A DNA stretch of 64,000 nucleotides from Melitaea cinxia (taxonomy: Eukaryota; Arthropoda; Insecta; Lepidoptera; Nymphalidae), in the NCBI RefSeq assembly GCF_905220565.1, contig NC_059402.1, positions 2,047,501 to 2,111,500 on the forward strand, in the 5' to 3' direction. Shown one piece after another: positions 56,022 to 64,000 of this stretch (position 1 is its first letter; every line of letters begins with the position of its first letter). The position numbers and the translations under genes are program-made. The notes beneath the pieces were generated by a model, which had not been told where the DNA came from, made no database searches, and saw only the letters and a list, made by a program, of their open reading frames with translations.

Positions 56022-58990
56022 GAATTTTTATTTTATTTTTTATTTTTTTTATTTTCAAAAGCACACTTACAACATACATATAAAAATTTTAAAATTACAA
56101 ATATATAATAACAAAGTATCTGATATGCATGTCACTTACAAGTGTACATAACATTTTGGAATACAATGTTTAAAAGCACAAAAAATCACAAATCATTAAA
56201 ATATTTGAACTTTAAATATACCTACATTAATATAGTTCAACACTTACAATATTCAAAAAAAAAGAGTGACACCCCATCATCATCATCACAACCAAAATAA
56301 TCAAAATCAAAAATAAAGATAAAAAACCTATTATTATCATATACATTTATAAAATTAAACAATTGGACAATTTAATCAAAATAACGATTAGAAACAAATT
56401 ATTAATTAATTCAATTAGAACAAATTCATTAATTAAGTAATTAAGAATAGGGAAATAACAAAAGTCAAATCAAATTATCAAAAAATTCCAAATAGAAAGA
56501 TTAAAATCAAAATTAAATCAAAATCAAAATTAAATCAAAATCAAAATTAAATCAAAATCAAAGACAAATCAAAATCAAATTTAAAATTAAAATCAAAATC
56601 AAAATTAAAATTACTGTAAAATAAATTAAAATAAATTAAATATATTTTTTAAACTAATCATGCATTTTATAATAATTAAGTAACTTACATCTAAAGACAG
56701 AGAGAGAGTCGTGAAAAATGTCAATGCCTGGAATCGATTTACTGATACTATTATATTTGTTACACAAACGCACTAGAGGAGCTTGTTTCCCAATGTGAGA
56801 CTTAACGCATGGAATGTAAAATATCTTGTGCGCGTGGGTACTTCTGTGTGTCCTAGAGGGAACCGATATGATTATCCTCTCTGTTATTTCAGAATTGGTA
56901 ACCCTATTATGTAATATATTGTGCAGGAAAGTCAGATCTGAAACCTCACGCCTACTCCGAAGAGAAATCATGTGGAACCTTGCCAAACGCTCCCCGTACA
57001 CTTGTCTGTGCGAAAAATTGCTTTCGTAAAAAGCAAGATGCCTCGTGAAAACACGCTGAATGCTCTCAATACGTTGAGAGTGTATACTGTACTGAGGATT
57101 CCAGATAACACTGGCGTACTCAAGACAGCTGCGCACTAGAGAATTATATAATATCGTTTTTGTTCGCCTTGAGAAACCCCGTGTGTTCCGCTTGATAAAA
57201 CCAAGATTTCGTGCAGCTTTAACAACTATATTATCAACATGTGCCACTAAAGTTAAACGGCCATCTATAATAACTCCTAAGTCTTTAATTTGTGACTTCT
57301 CTTGCAAGATAACATTTCCAATAGAGTAACTAGAGACAAGCGGCTTTTTCTTCCGGGTAAATTTTATATGGAAACATTTGCCTACGTTAAGAGTCATTTT
57401 ATTGTGATGACACCATTCTATTATATTATTGAGATCGCTTTGCACCGAATCTATGTCTGAATTGGTTTTAACTATTTTGTATATTTTCAAATCGTCTGCA
57501 AATAGTGAACATCTACAATGTTTGATAAACTGGGTTATGTCATTTATGAAAACAAGAAACAGAAGGGGGCCTAAATGAGAGCCCTGTGGAACCCCACTGT
57601 CAGCCAAGTACGTATCGGACTCAAAGCCATTAACAACAACTTTAAGAGGTCTTTTTGTTAAATACGATTGAAACCATCCAATAAGTGTATTCCCAATGCC
57701 ATACTGTTGTAGTTTATTAATAAGTATTTGATGGTTTACTTTGTCGAAAGCGCAGCTAAAATCAGTATATATGGCGTCTACCTGGTCCCCCCCATCTATC
57801 GCCAGTGCCAAGTCCGAAGTGAAAACCGTTAAATTAGTTTGCGTTGGTAAACCATGCCTAAACCCGTGTTGCGAGTGTGTTATGATGTTGCTGAAATATT
57901 TACTGAGTGAGGGATACACAAGGCTCTCAAACAGCTTGGAAAAGCATGAGAGGATAGAAATCGGACGGTAGTTCTTAACGTCCGCTCGATCACCTTTTTT
58001 GTAAACTGGTACTATTCGAGCTCTTTTCCATTCGTCAGGAAAAATTCCATTTTTCAATGAACTGTTAAAAATGACAGTCAAAGGTAACGCAAGAGCATTT
58101 ACGCACCTTTTAACAAATATAGGAGGAATTCCGTCTGGACCCGGTCCCTTTCTTGGATCTAATGATTTAATTTTTTTTATAACCTCCACCTCATAGAATA
58201 CTATTTTATTAAAAGTAGTCATACAGTAAGAGCTATATGCGAGTGGAGTGTTATGCAAATTATTTAAATTAATTGTATTCGTAAGCATAGTTTTGTTTCG
58301 GTAGGCGGACGAAAAGTGAGTGGCAAAAAAATTCGCTACTTCCCTACCACAACCAGTGCTTTCGCCATCCAGCGACATCGTTGTAGGCAGAAATTTCATA
58401 TTACGCTTACTCTTAAAATAATTCCAAAATGACGATGGGTTCCTGGAAACATTTTGTTCGACATTATTCTTGTAATCATTATAACAATTATTAAACAAAT
58501 CACGACAACGACTACGTAGTATTTCATACTCAAGCTTATCCCTAGGGTTACCATACTTACGATACCTGATACGAAGCCTCTCCTTCTCCTTTAGCAACTT
58601 AATAAGACTGTGTTTAAACCAGTTAGGGTATTTGGAGTTTCGATTTTTCCGTTTGGGTACCAATCGCTCTATTATATCGTACAGTACACTATAAAAAATC
58701 GTGACCATGGCATTGACATCCTCACAATCAGCAAATCTGTGATACCAATCTATATTATTTAATTCTGCAACAATCCCCGTATAATCAGCCTTATAAAAAT
58801 TGAAATGCATACAGACTTTGGGACGGAGGTACGATATGCTGGAACACGAGAATCTTATCAACAGACTAGGGTGATACAAATCCAGCTTACTCAACAAGTC
58901 AAGAGGCTCAACTACTGTCACATTAGCCATATTACTAATTACCAAATCCAAAAGTCTGTCATCACAGTTCTTAATATTATTGAATTTTAT
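56022..58990 (-). mobile_element. jockey-superfamily-like LINE, 5'-truncated
   Basis: The element covers a long reverse-transcriptase frame (56654-58951) and about 630 bp of A-rich 3' region containing (AATCAAA)n-type repeats at 56480-56610, ending in an A-rich run (T-rich on plus at 56022-56056). Upstream of the frame a few more residues of the endonuclease are readable (NNIKNCDDRLLDLVISN) before a stop, so most of the endonuclease is missing. The 5' break lies against a partial foldback element at 58990-59090. No target duplication was found. Confidence 0.75.
56654..58951 (-). CDS. LINE reverse transcriptase (ORF2, C-terminal 765 residues)
   Basis: Non-LTR retrotransposon polymerase, which would copy element RNA into DNA at a nicked target. 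Residues 1-35 are the end of an AP-type endonuclease (LDLVISN, then DLYHPSLLI with the catalytic-region His). Residues 80-180 are the linker. The reverse transcriptase spans about 255-520: KGPGPDGIPP (268-277), YTDFSCAFDKVNH (395-407, first catalytic Asp), GVPQGSHLGPLLFLVFIND (453-471) and the active-site FADD (484-487). The rest is thumb and a C-terminal helical region with RSCLEYASVIWNP. No stop or frameshift interrupts it, so the insertion is young. The first Met is not a true start; the frame continues upstream in the same element. Clade (jockey, CR1 or relative) is uncertain. Confidence 0.88.
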   Translation of the reverse strand: MDLVISNMANVTVVEPLDLLSKLDLYHPSLLIRFSCSSISYLRPKVCMHFNFYKADYTGIVAELNNIDWYHRFADCEDVNAMVTIFYSVLYDIIERLVPKRKNRNSKYPNWFKHSLIKLLKEKERLRIRYRKYGNPRDKLEYEILRSRCRDLFNNCYNDYKNNVEQNVSRNPSSFWNYFKSKRNMKFLPTTMSLDGESTGCGREVANFFATHFSSAYRNKTMLTNTINLNNLHNTPLAYSSYCMTTFNKIVFYEVEVIKKIKSLDPRKGPGPDGIPPIFVKRCVNALALPLTVIFNSSLKNGIFPDEWKRARIVPVYKKGDRADVKNYRPISILSCFSKLFESLVYPSLSKYFSNIITHSQHGFRHGLPTQTNLTVFTSDLALAIDGGDQVDAIYTDFSCAFDKVNHQILINKLQQYGIGNTLIGWFQSYLTKRPLKVVVNGFESDTYLADSGVPQGSHLGPLLFLVFINDITQFIKHCRCSLFADDLKIYKIVKTNSDIDSVQSDLNNIIEWCHHNKMTLNVGKCFHIKFTRKKKPLVSSYSIGNVILQEKSQIKDLGVIIDGRLTLVAHVDNIVVKAARNLGFIKRNTRGFSRRTKTILYNSLVRSCLEYASVIWNPQYSIHSQRIESIQRVFTRHLAFYESNFSHRQVYGERLARFHMISLRSRREVSDLTFLHNILHNRVTNSEITERIIISVPSRTHRSTHAHKIFYIPCVKSHIGKQAPLVRLCNKYNSISKSIPGIDIFHDSLSVFRCKLLNYYKMHD

Positions 58991-59090
58991 TTACAATCGT
59001 TAAATAAACAATTTTTCTGCATTTTATCACGGTTTATTAAGTTTTTTAGTTAAAACCGAAAAAGTTGTTTCATTGTAGTGAATGAAATTC
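58990..59090 (-). repeat. half of a foldback element
   Basis: On the minus strand TTTTCGCGAATTTCATTCAC, AATGAAACAACTTTTTCGG and CTTAATAAACCGTGATAAAA follow the same order as 8908-8975, with both arms close together and the centre missing. Confidence 0.5.
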
Positions 59091-59099
59091 GCGAAAACA

Positions 59100-60325
59100 T
59101 TAGATGACAATAATAGACTTGTAACTAATTGGATCATAGATTCAGTGGACAAAATGTGTTTAAGAGGCGTAATAGATGGTAACGTGCTGTAAATTTACAA
59201 GACACCTAATTTTCTCAGACCAGCTCGGAGAGGTATTTCGTGTAATCGCTATTTTCTTCCGTAGATGATAATGGAAATCGTCATTATATAGAATATCAGA
59301 TTTAAAAAAATGTCTAAGTATCAGCTAACTGTTAAAAAAATATCAAAAATAAGGCACCCATCTCTTTTTATTAGCTTCACTTGTACGTTTGTATGTTTGT
59401 AACCGACTCCTTTGGACTTCATATTGACCCACTTCAAACTTTCAGATTTCATTTAAACTTATCGAGAACCGATGACAATACACCAATTTGTTAAGATTAT
59501 TCCTTTTTGGTTTGGTTTATTTATAAATCGTCTTTCTTTAGTTTTTTTTAAACTATTATTTATTTAAGATAGGACGTCTGTCGAACAAGTTATTTGTATA
59601 TACAAAAGAGTGACCAATCTAAAAGATGTAAGTAAGTGATTTGATTTACATTCCAACATATTGAAATCGTTAATATCAAGCTTTTAGAAGCCACTAATAA
59701 AAAAATAGTAAGATTTTTTGTACAAGCGAAATGCACGAAACTGAACAACATATATTACGCAAAATTTCTAAGTTATGTACAAAAAAAAATCTGTGAAATA
59801 GAAGCAAAATTTTCAGTTCAGTTGTAAATAAACAACAGTGCTTTACTAGATTTATCTTTCCAACAATTACCCCAAATAAAAACACAAAAATCCTATTATA
59901 AAAACCAACCAATATAAAACTAAGGAACTAATCACTATCATAAGGTCTCTTCAGAGCAATGTTAAGTTGTAGTCATTTTTTATATTCTATCGCTTCAGAG
60001 GTGAAGTGTTTAAAGTGCTCTGCGAAGTATTGTTCGAAAGTTTTTAAGGTCTTAATTAACTTGTATGTAATCAACTTTTATTTTATTTTTTTACTAATTT
60101 TACACCGCTGAAATGTAAAATTTTATTGTAAACATTAGTATGAATGAAATTAATGCCGAGTGCTTAAGTGTTCGAACCACAACTGATTTGATGTTGCGAT
60201 ATGAGACAAAGGTTACAGACATGATCCAACAGAAGGCATAGTTGATAATAATGATAATATTTCGTTAAATATACTAAACGGTATAAGAAATCGATATCAA
60301 CCCCTTCTTTTTTGTAGCTTTTTTT
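59100..60325. other. no gene seen
   Basis: AT-rich. An open frame at 59694-59912 has no recognised domain. Confidence 0.4.
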
Positions 60326-60329
60326 GTAA

Positions 60330-60545
60330 CGACTGCAATATCAGAAGCATCGCAAGCGCGTTGACGACCCCACCCCAATTCTCCCCAGGAGCTCTGGTCA
60401 CCTTATTCACCAACAGGAACACAACACTGCTTGAAAACAGTATAATTTAGCTGTGATTTTCTGTAAGGTCGAGGTACTAACCCAGTCGGGCTGCTCCATA
60501 TTTTGAGCAGGAAATTTCGTGCTGTGCCCTACATCAGTTACTACG
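60330..60545 (-). repeat. C repeat copy
   Basis: CAGAAGCATCGCAAGCGCGT, CCCCAGGAGCTCTGGTCACC, CTGTAAGGTCGAGGTACTAA and GCTGTGCCCTACATCAGTTA, the full family order inverted; the A-tail side is at 60318. Confidence 0.7.
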
Positions 60546-60549
60546 GAAG

Positions 60550-60980
60550 TTAGCTAAAGTCCTCTTTCTTTTAAATATAATTTTGAACAAGACCAGATTT
60601 ATTAAATAATACAGTTACTTTGACCATATATATATAGTCAAATTAACTTTATATATATATAAAAAATTAAAACTGTATTACTGACATCCTTTCAGCACTT
60701 TCCACTGAGAAATATATCGATAGTGAACTTCAACTAATCAGGGATGCTGTAAACGACAATGCAATCTGTAGCGTGGATCGCACTAACACATTCGACCTTG
60801 CCGCGCTCTTAACCGTGAATGAGCTCCGAAAGGAAACGTTTGGAGACAATAACATTTATGTAATTCTAAATTATATCAAACCCACACATCTCGCTCGAGC
60901 ATCAACTGGAGCGTGTCTTTATAACTCAATTTAAAGACTATAATACTAGTTTTAGTGAAGTTACACACACACACACATAT
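60550..60980. other. no gene established
   Basis: TA-rich hairpin-forming runs at 60627-60660. 60690-60900 is more balanced but no frame or domain was recognised. An (AC)n run is at 60963-60976. Confidence 0.35.
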
Positions 60981-60984
60981 ATTT

Positions 60985-61185
60985 ATGGACAGCGCGTTGG
61001 TATAGCGGTCACACAGGCGGTAAGTTTATGGTCGCAGCTTCGATCACCGCTCATGACATTTGCATAGGCGATGTAGATGTTTTTGAGGTCTAGGTGTTTG
61101 TGCTTATGTATTGTGTGTGTTTCCGGCCCCCCGACACAGGAGAAGATCGCACTGGGGGGCCGTTGAGTGTAAAGCGTTTAGAGTT
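60985..61185 (+). mobile_element. SINE-H copy
   Basis: GCGCGTTGGTATAGCGGTCA, a decayed B box GCAGCTTCGATCACC, then TTTCCGGCCCCCCGACACAG and GGCCGTTGAGTGTAAAGCG. Confidence 0.65.
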
Positions 61186-61189
61186 TTGA

Positions 61190-61520
61190 GATTTTATTAT
61201 ACATTGTTGCCGCGCAAGGCAGTTTAGTTTATATTTTTTTTTTATAGTAGTAATTGTCGTCATTAGTTAGAATTATTGTAGTATCTATTATCTGTAGTTT
61301 GATTTATCTGTTGTATAATTATTATCTGTAGTTTGCTTCATAGAATTTATTGTCTTTTGCATAGTCTATTGTATTGTCTATTGTATTGTCTATAACTTCT
61401 TCCGGCCCTTTCTTTTTCAACTTGTCACGGTGTCACCTTGTAATAAAGGCAATTAATTATACTTAAAAATTTATATTGAGTTTTAATCAATACATTAAGG
61501 CTCCATTATGTATCAAATAC
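61190..61520. other. short direct repeats, no gene
   Basis: TTATCTGTAGTTTG recurs at 61288 and 61320, and GTCTATTGTATT recurs near 61372. Otherwise AT-rich. Confidence 0.5.
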
Positions 61521-61523
61521 ATA

Positions 61524-62349
61524 TAGTCCAGTCATTACGTCGGAAAAATCGGGTTAGAAATGCAAATGAACCGAGAAAGCCAAATTTTGGATATTACGTG
61601 GGGGATGGCTAGAAAAGCTTAAGTTCAAATTGTCGACCAAAATAACCTTGTGGGTTTTCCGCCATCTTGAAAAAAGGGTTAAACTCAGTTTTTTTATCAT
61701 AACTCGGTTCCCCGTTGAGATACGAAAATTTTTATAGAATACTTTTTTGTTGCTCTTTTTACGATCTACAATTAAGGTCCCATACATTTTTCACGTATCG
61801 ATCATCGTTATCGAGATATCGTTAAAAAAAGCCACAAATTTTGGGAGAAAAAATTGTTTTTCGCTATTTCCTTTTTTCTCGTGAAAAATATCGAAAAATG
61901 TTTAAAATAAAACGTGCAGAGCCTGTTCAGACCTACAAATTCGTTTTTTAATTTTTCATTTTCGAGAAAAATTACGACCTCTAGCGCCGCAAAGTGAGTA
62001 AGACTGTGCCCGGTGTCGATTTAGCCGCTCGCACGGTTGTATCCATAACGTAAAAATGAATGAATTATTTGCTTAAGGGAATTATTTTTAGGGGATTATT
62101 GGTTAAGGGAATTATTGCTATACGAAATAAATGAATAAGACAGCCAAATTATAAATCAAAAACATGAAATTTATTAATCAAAAAATTTTTATGCAGCAAA
62201 AATAATAATTACACGTAGTCATTATTGTCACACGTTTTTCTCCGTTTTGATGGTCCTGGCTGCTGTTGAAGTTCCTCCTCGGTACACTCTTCGAGTTGTG
62301 TAAATTCTTCATTCATTTGCATTTCCAAATGTATATAATGACTGGACTA
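61524..62349. mobile_element. 826-bp inverted-repeat element
   Basis: TAGTCCAGTCATTA (61524-61537) is perfectly inverted at 62336-62349. A second block, GAAATGCAAATGAA, follows inside both ends after short unequal spacers. ATA lies directly outside each end (61521-61523 and 62350-62352), a possible 3-bp duplication. The interior has AAGATGGCGGAAAACCCACA on the minus strand and runs of ATCGA/TCGAAA words. It contains a short frame with a downstream AATAAA (separate entry). The superfamily is unknown to me. Confidence 0.7.
62209..62322 (-). CDS. 37-residue frame inside the inverted-repeat element, unknown
   Basis: The minus-strand frame starts at an ATG inside the element's second inverted block. 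It reads MQMNEEFTQLEECTEEELQ and then QQPGPSKRRKTCDNNDYV. It is strongly acidic first, then basic (KRRK, a possible nuclear signal), and is followed 34 nt later by AATAAA (62175-62170). In-frame stop TAG lies just upstream at the element end. The composition resembles a tail piece of a transposase or nuclear protein left by an internal deletion. No domain can be named; it may not be translated. Confidence 0.35.
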   Translation of the reverse strand: MQMNEEFTQLEECTEEELQQQPGPSKRRKTCDNNDYV

Positions 62350-62354
62350 ATACA

Positions 62355-62915
62355 TTAAATGACCGAAACATTAAAGTACTCAATTAAACAACAATTTTAA
62401 ACAGCTACAAAGGCAAAAAATATGAATTTTAAATAATACTTACAAATATATTATATCATTATATTAATTTCCCAAGAAACTACTAAATAAAGAAAACAAA
62501 TAAAACATTAGTTTTTACTTGCTGTATAAATCCGCTATTATCGCTAGATCTTTTGAACATTCGTTTTAAACAAAAGATTGAGAAATCATTATTTACTAAA
62601 GAGATGAAAATTTAACAAGTGATTATTTTTTTAATTCGAGTTAAGAGACTTGATGTTTGTTAATTATTTATTGTTAAAAGACTTAATGTCTTTGTTTTAA
62701 GTGACAGCGGACTTAACACACTTATTTGAAATTTCCTTTTTTTCTATACAAACGTGTATACACGTAAAATATATAACCTACAACTCTGGAGCCGAAAGGT
62801 CTGCCAACTGCGACAACGGGCCTGTCAATTTGATTTATTGTCATTTCAGATTTACTACTACTGCTGTATTTATAAAAGAATGAATAAAACGATTGATTCA
62901 GCAGTTTTCGATCTT
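62355..62915. other. no gene seen
   Basis: AT-rich, nothing recognised. Confidence 0.4.
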
Positions 62916-62917
62916 TG

Positions 62918-63000
62918 ATTGATTCAGCCTTCAACATCCCACTGCTGGGCATTGGCCTCTTAACCCGTGTAGGAGAAAGATCGAAGCTTAGTCCAGATTC
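62918..63000 (-). mobile_element. SINE-G tail fragment
   Basis: GATTCAGCCTTCAACATCCC, CTGCTGGGCATTGGCCTCTT and GGAGAAAGATCGAAGCTTAG, the inverted G tail. The 148-codon minus frame crossing it has no other support. Confidence 0.6.
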
Positions 63001-63004
63001 CAGT

Positions 63005-63585
63005 TTTGGATCGATTAGATTACGGATTGCAAAGAAAAGACGCCTAAAACACTGGAAGACGAATACATAGTATATATAATTATATTTTTCAATGTTAAGC
63101 TGTACCCGTGAAAAGCATAAAAGCAACTGAATAGCATAGTAGCATATTACGCAGTTTTTTACAAACAATCCAATGAGGTTTTAAATAGTAAAATACGTAA
63201 ATCGTTATATACGCAACAGAGCGTGCAAAGATTCATATAAACATTTACATGTATGATGTACGACAAACAATCACACACACACACACACACACAAAAGGAT
63301 TATATACTCTTAAATACATACGGTCAAACAAAAACAACGCCTCTTTGATTAAAACATGAATCCAACATACTGAACAAAACAAATAATTTTACTTACATTA
63401 TACAAATAAGAAAAAATATATTCGTATTGAAGTTTTAAACTTGGATGGATGGATGTTTTGTACTCTCAACGAGACTGATAACATCTTTGTAATCAATATA
63501 TTCACAATAAAATGAATTTGAATAGAATAAACGGATATTTTACTTCGGACAATGTACGATTCCAGTACGCCAGTAGTGGGATAGC
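63005..63585. other. no gene seen; (AC)n microsatellite
   Basis: AT-rich, with a run of about 11 AC units at 63271-63292. Nothing else recognised. Confidence 0.5.
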
Positions 63586-63591
63586 CCTTTT

Positions 63592-63775
63592 TAACCGACT
63601 TCCAAAAAAGGAGGAGGTTCTCAATTCGAATTTTATCGAGATCTAATAACTACTTTTTGAGTAATCTTTGATAACGAGTAGTTACTCGACTATTTTTTCG
63701 TCGATCTACGTTGTATTACTTGTCGATGTAATTGAAGTCCGTTTTTTTTTCGTTTGTCTGCAAACACAATTATTT
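63592..63775 (-). mobile_element. HEL repeat with internal deletion
   Basis: The outer end TTAACCGACTTCCAAAAAAG then GAGGAGGTTCTCAATTCG is joined directly to the inner module nearest the hairpin (TTATCGAGATCTAATAACTA), ending in GTTTGTCTGCAAAC (63752-63765) and CACAATTATT. It keeps just the two ends plus one module. Confidence 0.75.
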
Positions 63776-63936
63776 ATGTTGAGTAACGCTGAAATTTTAT
63801 TTCTTTGCATAAACCTTTGTGGTCTTTGTAAAGTTATTATTTGCAAATTTAAATGTGTAATAATAATTTCAATAGTTTGCACAAAGGTAATTTGGGTACC
63901 GGTCATATAATTACATACGTAATAAAGTAGTACACT

Positions 63937-64000
63937 AGCCTGTTGGCGCACGCAGCTTGTAGTGGCCCTACTTTCTGCTCTGGGGGTTGTGTGTTTTATT
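63937..64000 (+). mobile_element. SINE-J copy, cut by the window end
   Basis: TAGCCTGTTGGCGCACGCAG then CTTGTAGTGGCCCTACTTTC and GGGGGTTGTGTGTTTTATT: head of the J family running off the window. Confidence 0.6.

Noticed and set aside
62722..63168. 148-residue minus-strand frame
   Set aside because: Includes a SINE-G tail; the rest is low-complexity Tyr/Phe-rich translation of AT-rich DNA.

Overview
The window looks like nuclear DNA of a butterfly or moth (Lepidoptera). It is AT-rich, has almost no protein-coding sequence, and is packed with repeats typical of Lepidoptera: tRNA-derived SINEs (including ones resembling the Metulj family of Heliconius), short elements whose 3' ends copy the C-terminal codons of an RTE retrotransposon (EAYVQQWT), R1-clade and jockey-superfamily LINE pieces, and many copies of a Helentron-like repeat with a GTTTGCTCGCAAAC hairpin. 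Species cannot be named from the sequence. Labels such as HEL, SINE-B, SINE-G, SINE-H, SINE-I, SINE-J, C, D, E, F, K, L and P are mine, used only to link copies inside this window.

Only one convincing host exon was found: a minus-strand immunoglobulin-domain exon at 4117-4228 with good splice sites. The rest of the window is therefore probably intron or intergenic DNA of a gene with very long introns. The only long open frame is a LINE reverse transcriptase (56654-58951, minus). Most other open frames lie inside repeats.

Layout: 0-1.1 kb, an internally deleted Ginger-like DNA transposon with a decayed integrase and arms built of AGTCAAAAGTACTTTTGACT-type palindromes, flanked by a TTTA duplication. 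1.3-5.9 kb, D and HEL repeats, SINEs, a TA microsatellite and the Ig exon. 6-24.5 kb, sparse repeats including a SINE-B copy with an inverted 5' half. 24.7-27.3 kb, a 117-bp satellite repeated exactly 22 times. 28.8 kb, a foldback element holding a 72-nt tRNA-like cloverleaf. 29-39 kb, SINE-G, C, L and F elements and several long hairpins. 40-44 kb, a tandem pair of HEL copies, one split by a 989-bp inverted-repeat element with a TA duplication. 43-53 kb, more SINEs and HEL copies with clear nesting. 53.8-54.4 kb, an R1 LINE remnant. 55-59 kb, a MITE, E and D repeats and the LINE. 61.5-62.3 kb, an inverted-repeat element with a 37-codon frame and AATAAA. 63.6-64 kb, HEL and SINE-J, the last cut by the window edge.

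The elements do not work together as a pathway; they form a layered record of insertions. Target-site duplications read directly from the sequence give several relative dates (SINE-B into HEL twice, into F once; SINE-G into C; R1 into C; an inverted-repeat element into HEL). All family assignments are from motif recognition by eye; no database search was run.
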